Below are positions 54,564 through 62,908 of a stretch of 64,000 nucleotides of DNA, piece after piece (position 1 is the first letter of the stretch; every line of letters begins with the position of its first letter). The position numbers were made by a program, and so were the translations under genes. Under the pieces are notes generated by a model. That model worked only from the letters and a program-made list of their open reading frames with translations. It did not search any database and was not told where the DNA came from. The stretch comes from Chryseobacterium sp. GVT01B (GTDB lineage Bacteria > Bacteroidota > Bacteroidia > Flavobacteriales > Weeksellaceae), in contig NZ_JAHXYI010000005.1 of the NCBI RefSeq assembly GCF_019970045.1, forward strand, positions 434,001 to 498,000, given 5' to 3'.

Positions 54564-55304
54564 ATGAAAATCGTTTCACTTGTACCCTCTATTACCGAGG
54601 CTTTATTTGACCTTGGACTCACCGAAAATGAAGTTATCGGGAGAACAAAATTCTGCATTCATCCTCAGGATAAAATAAAAAATGTAGCAGTAATCGGTGG
54701 GACCAAAAATATCAATATTGATAAAATAAAAGCGCTACAGCCGGATCTTATTCTTGCCAATAAGGAAGAGAATGTAAAAGATCAGGTAGAAGCCCTGATG
54801 GGTGATTTTAAAGTAACCGTAACCAATGTTGAAACGATTGAAGATAATTATTATCTGCTTAAAAATCTCGGGAAACTTTTAGGAAAGGAAGAAAGAGCTC
54901 AGCTTTTCAATCTTAAAATATATGAAATCCTGAATCAGGCCAAGCTGGAAACTCCTGTGAAAGCAGCTTATCTCATTTGGAACAATCCTTATATGACGAT
55001 TGGATCAGATACATTTATCCATAGAATTTTATCAGAAATTGGTTTTGAGAATATCTTCAAAGATAAAACACGCTATCCTCAGATTACTGCTGAAGATCTT
55101 GCGGATGCGGACGTTATCATGCTGTCCTCTGAACCGTTTCCGTTTAAAGAAAAACATATTGAGGAACTGCAGGCTTTTTACCCTGATAAAAAGATTATGA
55201 TTGTAGATGGCGAAGCATTTTCCTGGTATGGAACCCATATTGCAAAATGTGAGAATTATTTTAAAGAATTGCTGGCTGAGATTCATCTGATGCAGCAAAG
55301 CTGA
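54564..55304 (+). CDS. BtuF-like metal-receptor protein
   Basis: A 246-residue helical-backbone metal receptor of the BtuF/FhuD fold (VSLVPSITEALFDLGL, GRTKFCIHPQ, VIGGTKNINIDKIKALQPDL, DLADADVIMLSSEPFPFK). No signal peptide is visible, so it may be cytoplasmic, as in several Bacteroidota homologues, or start elsewhere. Ligand is probably cobalamin or a related corrinoid, or an iron chelate. It lies 27 bases after mgtE, which suggests a shared transcript, and far from the cob genes. Confidence 0.8.
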   Translation: MKIVSLVPSITEALFDLGLTENEVIGRTKFCIHPQDKIKNVAVIGGTKNINIDKIKALQPDLILANKEENVKDQVEALMGDFKVTVTNVETIEDNYYLLKNLGKLLGKEERAQLFNLKIYEILNQAKLETPVKAAYLIWNNPYMTIGSDTFIHRILSEIGFENIFKDKTRYPQITAEDLADADVIMLSSEPFPFKEKHIEELQAFYPDKKIMIVDGEAFSWYGTHIAKCENYFKELLAEIHLMQQS

Positions 55305-55347
55305 TTTTTTGACCAACTTTAAACTCTAAACATTAAACTAAACTAAC

Positions 55348-55815
55348 ATGTCTGATACAGTTATATTATCTGAAGGAACAGAATTCAATCACGTTATTCA
55401 GGAAGTTTCAAAATACATCAATCTTTATGTAATGGCTTTTGAAAAGAATGAAAGGGCTATCACGCAAATGGATAAACGTGAAAATATGTATGGTGGAAAC
55501 GGAACTGTATATATGTTACAGATGTTTGATCAGAAAGAATTAGCCAATAATCGTCTGGCGGCGTATATGGTTTTATTGAATAAAGGAGATGAGTCCGGAT
55601 TTCATACCCACAATCAAAGAAATGAGCAGGAACTGTACGTAGTAGTGCATGGAACCGGAGAATATCGTGAAAGAACCGGCGTTGAAGGTCCTATACGAAA
55701 GAAAATTCTCAAGAAAGGAGATATTACAGCGATCAGTTCTATAGGGTATCATTCTATCGAAAATACAGGAGATGAACCTTTAATCATGTTTGTCATTACC
55801 ACTTATAATCCATAA
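55348..55815 (+). CDS. Cupin-domain protein
   Basis: A 155-residue protein with a single cupin barrel: GDESGFHTHNQRNEQELYVV (motif 1, His, His, Glu) and GYHSIENTGDEPLIMFVI (motif 2, His). It presumably binds a divalent metal. Enzyme type, sensor or isomerase cannot be decided. It lies 44 bases downstream of the BtuF-like gene on the same strand. Confidence 0.82.
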   Translation: MSDTVILSEGTEFNHVIQEVSKYINLYVMAFEKNERAITQMDKRENMYGGNGTVYMLQMFDQKELANNRLAAYMVLLNKGDESGFHTHNQRNEQELYVVVHGTGEYRERTGVEGPIRKKILKKGDITAISSIGYHSIENTGDEPLIMFVITTYNP

Positions 55816-55862
55816 AAAGTAAAGATGGGAATCTCCGGATTATATTTCATTTCAATATTTAT

Positions 55863-55890
55863 AAAAAACTCCGACTATAAAAGCCGGAGT
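55863..55890 (-). terminator. Terminator after the GAF gene
   Basis: ACTCCG and CGGAGT pair with an 11-base loop. On the minus strand a run of T follows. It lies between the convergent cupin and GAF genes. Confidence 0.7.
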
Positions 55891-55917
55891 CTATATTGTA
55901 ATTACATTGGAGTTCTA

Positions 55918-56367
55918 TTATAAAACCTTAGAAACTTCGTTACAAAGCCATTCTAATAATTCACGGTCTTCATTGGTAAAAGGATCTACCGTATGGGAAT
56001 CAATATCAATCTGACCGATGTTTTTTCCATCTTTAAAGATAGGAACTACAATTTCGGCTTTTGTATCAATGGAGCAGCTTAGATAATTGCTTTCTTCGTT
56101 CACATCAGGAACTACAAATGTTTCATTGGAGACCGCAACCTGTCCGCAAATTCCTTTACCGTAAGGAATAATGGTATGATCTGTTGGTGCTCCTACATAA
56201 GGGCCTAAAATCAATTCTTCCTTATCTCCGTTTTTGAAATAGAAACCTGTCCAGTTGAAATAAGAAATTTCCTGATCCAACAAGTGGCAAACTTTTTCAA
56301 GTTTTTCTTCTGTATTATGTTTAGGACTTTCAAGAATTGAGGAAAGTCTTTTCTTTAATTCTGACAT
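55918..56367 (-). CDS. GAF-domain protein, probable free methionine-(R)-sulfoxide reductase
   Basis: A 149-residue single GAF domain with the fRMsr-type segments FNWTGFYFKNGD, LGPYVGAPTDHTIIPYGKGICGQVA and the Cys in NYLSCSIDTKAEIVVPI. Three Cys (in GICGQ, LSCS and a late WLC) correspond to the catalytic and resolving residues of free methionine-R-sulfoxide reductases. It would repair free oxidised methionine in the cytoplasm. It lies 13 bases after the 475-aa unknown gene. Confidence 0.82.
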   Translation of the reverse strand: MSELKKRLSSILESPKHNTEEKLEKVCHLLDQEISYFNWTGFYFKNGDKEELILGPYVGAPTDHTIIPYGKGICGQVAVSNETFVVPDVNEESNYLSCSIDTKAEIVVPIFKDGKNIGQIDIDSHTVDPFTNEDRELLEWLCNEVSKVL

Positions 56368-56380
56368 TGTATATATTTTT

Positions 56381-57808
56381 TTAAGAGAATTGTTTTAGGG
56401 AAAGCTCTTCTTTATATCCAAACATTCCACGCTCTTTAATCATTTCTGCTACACCTTCCGGAACCTGAGTTTCCCAGCCTTTAACACAACATGCAATTTT
56501 TCTCAAAATTTCTCTCGAGTAGATTTCTAAAAACTCCGGATTATAGTTCGTAATATCTACAATACGATTGTTATGTTTGAAATATTTATATAATTCTTTC
56601 AGGTTTTCTTCTACTTTCAGGTTTGAAGAATCCAGCAACTGATGTGTTTCGGGATCTTTATAAGGATACAGATATACTCTCATCCCGTTTCTGAAAAACT
56701 TCCCGAATGCTTCAAGGATTCCACCAGACATATTTTTATAATATTTCTCATCAAATACCATCAACAGGTTATTTACTCCCATCGCTACTCCGATATCCCC
56801 GGTTGTATAAGATGCAAAATAATCGATCAGTCTGTAATATTCAGAGAAATTGGAAATAATAACGGTGTATCCCAGCTTAGCCAGAATATCAACCCTGTCA
56901 AGGAAATCTCTTTCGTCAATATCTCCGTCTGCTCTCAGATTGGAAATAGTGATCTCAATAAGGACTTCTGTTTCTTCATGGGTACAGATAGCGTCTTTGA
57001 AAAACATATCCATCCCATTTTTAAGCATATCAATGTTTACTTTCGTTACCGGTCTGAAACTTCCCCTTACCGCGAAAATATTTTTCTTGTACAATACATC
57101 TGCCGGAAGCATATTACTACCCTGAGAATTGAAAATCACCGCATCGGTCATCCCATTTTTCACCAGCTGAAGTGACATCAATCTGTTGTCAACATACGCA
57201 AAAGCAGGCCCGCTAAAATCAATCATATCAATTTCCAGGTTGTCTTTCGCAACATCATCATACAAAGATTCTACTAAAGTTCTTGGGTTGTCAAAATAAT
57301 TAAAAGCTCCGAAAATAAGATTTACTCCCAGGTTTCCTAAAGTTTCCTGCTGAAGGGTAGCATCATTTTCTTTGAATTTTACGTGAATCACGATTTCATT
57401 GTAATCTTCATTTTCTTTGGTCTGAAAACGAATTCCTACCCAGCCGTGGCCTTTTACAGTCTTATCAAAATTGATGGTTGTTACCGTATTGGCATAAGAA
57501 AAGAATTTTCTATCAGGATTATTATCTCTTGAAATTCTCTCTTCAATCAAAGCTACTTCATACCGAAGCATTTTGCGAAGCCTGTTTTGGGTAACGTACC
57601 TGTTTTTTACTTCCTTTCCGTAGATGGCATCACTAAAATCTTTGTCATAAGCAGACATCGCCTTAGCAATCGTACCGGAAGCTCCCCCTGCTCTAAAAAA
57701 GTGGCGAACAGTCTCCTGCCCTGCTCCAATTTCTGCGAAAGTACCATAAATAGTAGGATCTAGATTAATTGTTAATGCTTTTTGTTTAGGAGTTAGTTTC
57801 TGATACAT
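56381..57808 (-). CDS. Conserved protein of unknown function, 475 aa
   Basis: I recognise this as a widely conserved bacterial protein without a secure function (TINLDPTIYGTFAEIGAGQETVRHFFRAG at the start, GTIAKAMSAYDKDFSDAIYG near residue 45). It has no signal peptide or long membrane segment and is probably cytoplasmic. Public annotations as nicotinate-nucleotide adenylyltransferase exist, but I see no nucleotidyltransferase HxGH motif. It overlaps nothing and is followed by the GAF gene by 13 bases, so the two may be cotranscribed. It is divergent from the MBL hydrolase with 54 bases between starts. Confidence 0.78.
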   Translation of the reverse strand: MYQKLTPKQKALTINLDPTIYGTFAEIGAGQETVRHFFRAGGASGTIAKAMSAYDKDFSDAIYGKEVKNRYVTQNRLRKMLRYEVALIEERISRDNNPDRKFFSYANTVTTINFDKTVKGHGWVGIRFQTKENEDYNEIVIHVKFKENDATLQQETLGNLGVNLIFGAFNYFDNPRTLVESLYDDVAKDNLEIDMIDFSGPAFAYVDNRLMSLQLVKNGMTDAVIFNSQGSNMLPADVLYKKNIFAVRGSFRPVTKVNIDMLKNGMDMFFKDAICTHEETEVLIEITISNLRADGDIDERDFLDRVDILAKLGYTVIISNFSEYYRLIDYFASYTTGDIGVAMGVNNLLMVFDEKYYKNMSGGILEAFGKFFRNGMRVYLYPYKDPETHQLLDSSNLKVEENLKELYKYFKHNNRIVDITNYNPEFLEIYSREILRKIACCVKGWETQVPEGVAEMIKERGMFGYKEELSLKQFS

Positions 57809-57862
57809 TAGGACATGAAATTTTTTGTAAATTTACCAAAATTAAACCAACCTCAAAACAAA

Positions 57863-58630
57863 ATGAAGTTGAAATTTTTAGGAACTGGTACTTCTCAAGG
57901 TGTACCCGTTATTGGCTGTACATGTGAAGTGTGTACTTCTGAAAATCCCAAAGACAATCGTTTGCGTTCTTCCGTGATGGTGACTACGGAAGAAAATAAA
58001 AAAATACTGATCGACTGCGGTCCGGATTTCAGGCAGCAAATGCTTACCAACCACGAACATACCGTAGATATTGCGTTGATAACTCATGAGCATAATGACC
58101 ACGTAATCGGGCTGGATGATATGCGTCCACTGATTTTTAAGAGCGGAAAAGATGTTCCCCTGTATTGCTATTCAAGGGTTGCTCATGAAATAAAAAACAG
58201 ATTTCCTTATGCTTTTGCTGATGTAAGATATCCCGGAGCACCCGCTTTTGAACTTCATGAAATTGAAAATAAACCTTTTCATGTACTGGATACGGAAATC
58301 ACCCCAGTAGAAGTGATTCACTATAAAATTACTGTCTTCGGATACAAATTTAAAAACCTTGCCTACATCACAGATGCCGGATTCATTTCTGAAACGGAAA
58401 AGGAGAAACTGAAGAATCTGGATGTTCTGATCTTAAACTGTATCAGGAAATTTGATCCCCATCCTGCCCATTTTATTCTTCCGGACGTCATCAAACTGTT
58501 TGAAGAATTAAAACCGAAGAAATTATTTTTAACACATATCAGTCATCATTTAGGATTGCATGACATTGAAGATAAGCAGCTTCCACCCGGAATACACCTT
58601 GCCTACGATGGTTTGGAACTGAGCTTTTAA
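57863..58630 (+). CDS. MBL-fold metallo-hydrolase, PhnP-like
   Basis: A 255-residue metallo-beta-lactamase-fold hydrolase with GTGTSQGVPVIGCTCEVC (residues 6-23), a CxC zinc knuckle near the start as in PhnP, ITHEHNDHVIGLDD near residue 73 (HxHxDH) and LTHISHHLGLHD near residue 225. PhnP-like enzymes cleave cyclic phosphodiesters such as ribose 1,2-cyclic phosphate. The ATG at 57863 (MKLKFLG) is preferred to 57815, whose extra residues do not fit the family. Confidence 0.86.
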   Translation: MKLKFLGTGTSQGVPVIGCTCEVCTSENPKDNRLRSSVMVTTEENKKILIDCGPDFRQQMLTNHEHTVDIALITHEHNDHVIGLDDMRPLIFKSGKDVPLYCYSRVAHEIKNRFPYAFADVRYPGAPAFELHEIENKPFHVLDTEITPVEVIHYKITVFGYKFKNLAYITDAGFISETEKEKLKNLDVLILNCIRKFDPHPAHFILPDVIKLFEELKPKKLFLTHISHHLGLHDIEDKQLPPGIHLAYDGLELSF

Positions 58631-58650
58631 AAATTTTTCTTCAAAAAGCT

Positions 58651-58680
58651 TTTGAACATTGAAAAAAGTTCCTATATTTG
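58651..58680 (+). promoter_or_regulatory. tRNA-Leu promoter
   Basis: TTTG (58651-58654) and TATATTTG (58673-58680) are exactly the Bacteroidota -33 and -7 consensus with 18 bases between them. The tRNA starts 44 bases downstream. Confidence 0.8.
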
Positions 58681-58723
58681 CACACCAATTTGAAACAAAC
58701 ATCACGTTTGAAGTAAACATCAA

Positions 58724-58803
58724 GCCCAGGTGGCGGAATTGGTAGACGCGCTGGTCTCAAACACCAGTTCTTAGGAGTACCGGTTCGATCCCGGTCCTGG
58801 GTA
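58724..58803 (+). tRNA. tRNA-Leu(CAA)
   Basis: Acceptor GCCCAGG pairs with CCTGGGT (one G:T), the D arm contains AATTGGTAGAC, the anticodon arm is CTGGT-CTCAAAC-ACCAG with anticodon CAA, and the T arm CCGG-TTCGATC-CCGG is standard. A short variable arm follows the anticodon stem. The CCA end is not encoded. Confidence 0.92.
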
Positions 58804-58805
58804 CA

Positions 58806-58840
58806 AAAACCTCTGAAAATCAAATGATTTCAGAGGTTTT
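58806..58840 (+). terminator. Terminator after tRNA-Leu
   Basis: AAAACCTCTGAAA and TTTCAGAGGTTTT form a 13-bp stem with a 9-base loop and T-rich tail, directly after the tRNA. Confidence 0.88.
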
Positions 58841-58924
58841 ATTTTATTATACATCTATTAAATTTTACCTCCGTGTAAAAAACCGTGTAAAATTTAATAT
58901 TTACAAGCGCTTTTATCATCATAT

Positions 58925-59674
58925 TTACGTTACATTAACTCCGAAAATATGCCCTACAAACGCTGTAATACCCATTGCAACGGTTCCCCAGAAACAGATC
59001 CTTAATACCGCTACTTTAATACTGGAACCTCCCGCTCTGGCAGAGATTGCACCCAAAAGCATTAAAAATATAATTGAAAATCCGTACTGAAAATATACCA
59101 TTTCTTTAAGGGGTGCCAAAAGAGAAACGCTAAACGGCAATAAAGCACCCACCGCAAATGAACCGAAAGAAGCTATTGCTGCCTGTAAAGGTTTTGCCTG
59201 TGTTATTTCATTAATTCCTAATTCATCACGGGCGTGGGCTCCCAATGCATCATGCTCTGTAAGCTCAATGGCTACCTGCATCGCTGTTTCTTTGGTACAG
59301 CCGCGTTTTTCATATACTTTGGCCAGTTCTCTAAGTTCTATTTCCGGCATTTCTTCAAGTTCACGTTTTTCACGAAGTAAATCTGCTTTCTCTGTATCTT
59401 CCTGTGAGCTCACGGAAACATATTCTCCAGCAGCCATAGACATGGCACCTGCAATCATCCCTGCCAGTGCCGCAAGAATAATGATATACCGATCTGGTTC
59501 TGCGGCTGCAACCCCGATGACAATACTTGTAGTGGACAATAACCCGTCATTCGCACCCAATACAGCTGCCCGAAGCCAGCCTACTCTGTTTACATAATGT
59601 TTCTCCAACTGATGATGCATAGCTTGTTGTTTTGGTTGTATGCTAAAGTTACCAAATGTTTCATCAAGAATCAT
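58925..59674 (-). CDS. VIT1/CCC1-family transporter
   Basis: A 249-residue protein with the family motif GWLRAAVLGANDGLLSTTSI near residue 32, GAMSMAAGEYVSVSSQEDTE near residue 76, a charged helical cytoplasmic domain (95-165) and three more helices. It moves ferrous iron or manganese across the inner membrane, probably by exporting excess. The first ATG (59674) is used; an internal ATG at 59620 (MHHQLEKHYVNR) fits other family members and may be the true start. It stands alone. Confidence 0.87.
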   Translation of the reverse strand: MILDETFGNFSIQPKQQAMHHQLEKHYVNRVGWLRAAVLGANDGLLSTTSIVIGVAAAEPDRYIIILAALAGMIAGAMSMAAGEYVSVSSQEDTEKADLLREKRELEEMPEIELRELAKVYEKRGCTKETAMQVAIELTEHDALGAHARDELGINEITQAKPLQAAIASFGSFAVGALLPFSVSLLAPLKEMVYFQYGFSIIFLMLLGAISARAGGSSIKVAVLRICFWGTVAMGITAFVGHIFGVNVT

Positions 59675-59825
59675 TTTAAATTATGTTCATTCTTACCTCA
59701 GATAAAGACCTCTTATGATCAGAAACAAAATTCTATCTGATGTATAAAATCAACTCATAGCATTCTGAAAATCAAATTAAAAAACACCGAAATACTTTCA
59801 TTCGGTCCGGAAATTCCTATTTTCT

Positions 59826-59833
59826 TATCTTTG
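59826..59833 (+). promoter_or_regulatory. -7 box of lgt
   Basis: TATCTTTG fits TAnnTTTG and lies 5 bases before the lgt ATG, so the transcript probably begins at or next to the start codon. Confidence 0.6.
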
Positions 59834-59838
59834 CAGGA

Positions 59839-60675
59839 ATGAATTTATTATATATCAATTGGGATGTGAATCCCGAAATCGTCAATATTCTTGGATTTCC
59901 TTTAAAATATTACGGACTGCTATTTCTTGCAGGGCTGGTTTTATGTTTAAATATTTTAAAACGTATTTACAAAAAAGAAGGCCTTAGTTCACAGGCTCAC
60001 GAAGCTTTATTTTCTTATGCTCTTATAGGAATTTTATTAGGTGCCAGACTTGGACACTGTCTTTTTTATGATTTTGATTATTATTCCCAGCATCCACTTG
60101 AAATCTTATTACCTATTCAAAAGGGATTGGACGGAAGTTATCATTTTACAGGATTTGCAGGACTTGCCAGTCATGGTGGTGGTATCGGATTGGTGATTAT
60201 GCTTCTTATCTATGCGAGAAAATTTTCTATCCCGTTCATGACGGTTTTAGATGCAATAGCGATCGTACTTCCTTTGGGTGGTACTTTTATAAGACTTGCC
60301 AATCTGATGAATTCTGAAATCATAGGAGTTCCTACGGATGTTCCATGGGCCTTTATATTCCGTCAGGTAGATGATCTTCCAAGACATCCTGCCCAGCTTT
60401 ACGAAGCGATATCTTATTTTATTATCTTCCTTTCTGTCTATTTTATTTACAGGAAAAACATATTTAAAATCGGAAGAGGGTTTTATTTCGGAATCAGTAT
60501 TCTGTTGATCTTCATTATGAGAATTCTGATTGAGTTTATCAAGGTAGATCAGGTAGAATTCGAGCATGGAATGAGTCTGAATATGGGCCAGCTGTTAAGC
60601 ATTCCTTTTGTTCTTCTCGGTTTATTCTTTATCATCAAAAGTATAATGGAAAAAGGAAAGGTAAAAACCACGTAA
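59839..60675 (+). CDS. lgt: Prolipoprotein diacylglyceryl transferase
   Basis: A 278-residue inner-membrane protein with seven hydrophobic segments and the Lgt signatures GARLGHCLFYD near residue 69, GLASHGGGIG near residue 108 and GTFIRLANLMNSEIIG near residue 148 with the catalytic Arg and neighbouring His. It transfers diacylglycerol to the lipobox Cys of lipoprotein precursors, several of which are encoded in this window. With the -7 box 5 bases before the ATG, the mRNA appears leaderless. Confidence 0.95.
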   Translation: MNLLYINWDVNPEIVNILGFPLKYYGLLFLAGLVLCLNILKRIYKKEGLSSQAHEALFSYALIGILLGARLGHCLFYDFDYYSQHPLEILLPIQKGLDGSYHFTGFAGLASHGGGIGLVIMLLIYARKFSIPFMTVLDAIAIVLPLGGTFIRLANLMNSEIIGVPTDVPWAFIFRQVDDLPRHPAQLYEAISYFIIFLSVYFIYRKNIFKIGRGFYFGISILLIFIMRILIEFIKVDQVEFEHGMSLNMGQLLSIPFVLLGLFFIIKSIMEKGKVKTT

Positions 60676-60695
60676 TTCCTGATTCCTTCTAAAAT

Positions 60696-60736
60696 AAAAA
60701 CTCACTGAAAGCTGTTTTCAGTGAGTTTCTTTTTTA
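60696..60736. terminator. Bidirectional terminator between lgt and the SDR gene
   Basis: AAACTCACTGAAA and TTTCAGTGAGTTT form a stem with a short loop, flanked by A- and T-runs; it lies between the convergent genes. Confidence 0.85.
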
Positions 60737-60753
60737 ATGGATGCTCCAATAAA

Positions 60754-61509
60754 TTATCTTGTTGTATATCCTCCGTTAGCAAAGATGGTCTGCCCGGTAA
60801 TCCACCAGCCTTCTGTTACCAGAAATTCTACCAGCGGGGCGATATCTTTAATATCTGTAAGTCCTCCCAATGCTGATGCTGATTTATGATAAGCAACGGC
60901 ATCATCTGCTTCCTGTCCATAGAAGAAAGGAGTATCCATTGGGCCAGGTGCTACAGCAGTTACAGAAATCCCTCTTGCTCCGAATTCTTTAGAAGCAGCT
61001 CTTGTAAAATGCTCTACGGGTGCTTTTGCTCCTGCATAAGTAGAATACAATCCGGTGTAAGCAGCCAGTAATGACGTGACAATAGTACAGATTTTCCCCT
61101 TATCGTTCAGTTTTTTACCAGCTTCCTGTAAAAAGAAGTAAGCCGATTTTGAATTGACATTGAACATGGTATCGTATTCTGCTTCTGTAGTCTCTGAAAA
61201 TGGTTTTTTCAGTACCATTCCCACCGTATTGATCGCAATATCAATCCCTCCGAAGCGGAAAATCGCTTCATCAAAGAATTTTGTAATATTATCTACTTGG
61301 GTAAGGTCTCCCTGGAACAAAAAAGCTTCCGCTCCTAATGCCTGTACCTCAGCAAGGGTTTTCTCGCTATCTGCTCTTGAGCTTTCACTGTTGTAATGTA
61401 TTGCCAGTTTTGCCCCTTTTGCTGCAAAATCTCTACTTAAAAGTCCTCCCAGGTTTTTACCTCCTCCGGCAATTAAAACAACTTTTCCTTTTACATTTTG
61501 TGTTGACAT
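60754..61509 (-). CDS. Short-chain dehydrogenase/reductase
   Basis: A 251-residue SDR: GKVVLIAGGGKNLGGLLSRDFA (residues 8-29, NAD(P)-binding TGxxxGxG replaced by AGGGKNLGG), the NTVGM segment (NNAG-equivalent), the YAGAK active site near residue 158, and VAPGPMDTPFFYG near residue 187. Changed cofactor-loop residues suggest a subfamily with its own cofactor contacts. Substrate unknown. It is alone and convergent with lgt. Confidence 0.87.
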   Translation of the reverse strand: MSTQNVKGKVVLIAGGGKNLGGLLSRDFAAKGAKLAIHYNSESSRADSEKTLAEVQALGAEAFLFQGDLTQVDNITKFFDEAIFRFGGIDIAINTVGMVLKKPFSETTEAEYDTMFNVNSKSAYFFLQEAGKKLNDKGKICTIVTSLLAAYTGLYSTYAGAKAPVEHFTRAASKEFGARGISVTAVAPGPMDTPFFYGQEADDAVAYHKSASALGGLTDIKDIAPLVEFLVTEGWWITGQTIFANGGYTTR

Positions 61510-62233
61510 CGATTTTATTTTTAAATGTTAATGAAGCAAAGATGGATAATAAAAACGGTCTCAACATGGTGAAGTTTTCGGGAGTTTTATTTAAAAAAAG
61601 TATTATTCTGATTCTAATTTTAAATGAAGACAAAAACATTTATATTTTTTTATATAAACAATGTTTTTTAATAGAATGCTATTTACCAGCCAGATATGAC
61701 CTGAAACATCCCTATTATATTAAACAAAGCTATATAATTCACTATTACGCATCAATTTTAGGCATAACATTTGATACTTTCACAGCCGTATTATACACCA
61801 CTTCATTTTTATAATATATTTTTTTATAATCCTCAGTATTCTGAGGATTTTTTTATACACTTATTCTGACTCTCATTATCGTCTTACACTCAGACTATAA
61901 AGGCATCCTGACATATCAGCCGTAAAACCATTTCTGATAATCAATCATTTAAAACCGGATAATTCATTTTATTGTTGTATATTTGTACATTAAATAACCA
62001 AGTCAATACTTTGTTTTCTGTAACGACCCGAATATTTTTTATTCAGTCTTTGCTTTTTGAGCAGCCATATTTTAAACTTTTATTCTTCTACTAAGAACAA
62101 TACTTGTCGGAATTTTAAAGCTCTGTATGATTGGGAAAATCTAAAACAGAAAACATAGCCAGGCTTTATAGGGGTCTAAAACAGACCAGATTGAACCAAT
62201 TAATTTATAGAAACTAAATACTAAAAATAATTT
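61510..62233. other. 724-base gap with an unassigned terminator
   Basis: No convincing protein gene is seen. A strong terminator (ATCCTCAG-TATT-CTGAGGAT plus T-run, 61829-61854) lies more than 300 bases from any stop codon. TATATTTG (61977-61984) is a possible -7 box for the cold-shock gene, giving a leader of about 240 bases, long like those of other cold-shock genes. Confidence 0.5.
61829..61854 (+). terminator. Orphan terminator
   Basis: ATCCTCAG and CTGAGGAT form an 8-bp stem around TATT, followed by six T. No plus-strand gene ends nearby, so it may end an unannotated small RNA. Confidence 0.7.
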
Positions 62234-62656
62234 ATGGCAGATTCTTTTTCTAAAAAGGAAAATTTCAAGAAAAAAATTCAAAAGCAAAAAGAAAAGGCGC
62301 TAAGACGCGAAGAACGTAAAACGAACAACAACAAAGGAGCTGAGGATGTCTTCATGTATGTAGACGAATTCGGAAGATTAACTTCTACTCCACCTGAACA
62401 AAGACAGGAAGTAAACCTTGATGATATTCAACTGGGTGCTGCTCCTATTATTGAGGAAGATCCAAGAAAAACAGGAATTGTTACTTTCCTTAGTGAAAAA
62501 GGATACGGTTTCATCACTGAAGACAATTCTAAAGAAAATATCTTCTTCCACAACAACAACTGTGTAGAGCCGGTAAAAAAAGGAAACAAAGTATCTTTCG
62601 AAAAAGAGAAGTCTCCTAAAGGATTCTCCGCTGTTGAAATTCAGATTGTTAAATAA
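62234..62656 (+). CDS. Cold-shock-domain protein with basic N-terminal extension
   Basis: The 140-residue protein has a lysine/arginine-rich first 35 residues, an acidic spacer (36-75) and a cold-shock domain from about 77 to the end, with RNP1-type KGYGFIT and RNP2-type IFFHNNN. The domain binds single-stranded RNA or DNA. The extended N-terminus is common in Bacteroidota cold-shock proteins and may strengthen RNA binding. A long leader upstream may regulate it by temperature. A strong terminator follows. Confidence 0.88.
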   Translation: MADSFSKKENFKKKIQKQKEKALRREERKTNNNKGAEDVFMYVDEFGRLTSTPPEQRQEVNLDDIQLGAAPIIEEDPRKTGIVTFLSEKGYGFITEDNSKENIFFHNNNCVEPVKKGNKVSFEKEKSPKGFSAVEIQIVK

Positions 62657-62711
62657 TATGTACTTATAAAATGTTTCTGCGGTACTAGCAGATTCGTTTT
62701 AAACCATATAC

Positions 62712-62747
62712 AAAGAGACTGCCCTATTGGGACAGTCTCTTTTTTTG
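62712..62747 (+). terminator. Terminator after the cold-shock gene
   Basis: AAAGAGACTG and CAGTCTCTTT form a 10-bp stem with a T-run. Its stem is nearly the same as that at 23046. Confidence 0.88.
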
Positions 62748-62859
62748 GAACATATAAAAAAAAGTTAACTCAACTTATATAAAGTTAGAATCTAACGCAA
62801 TATCCTTTAATTATCTCAATTACCATTACGGGAATCCGTAGAACAGCATTAAAATATAA

Positions 62860-62885
62860 AAGAAGCTGCCTAAAAGACAGCTTCC
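62860..62885 (-). terminator. Terminator after the efflux-channel gene
   Basis: On the minus strand GAAGCTG and CAGCTTC pair around TCTTTTAGG, followed by TTTTAT. It begins about 24 bases past the stop. Confidence 0.7.
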
Positions 62886-62908
62886 TTCATCGTAAAAAAA
62901 AGTAAAAA

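Noticed and set aside
61338..61814. Plus-strand open frame of 158 codons over the SDR start
   Set aside because: It overlaps the clearly coding SDR gene on the other strand and its codon use is AT-driven and atypical.
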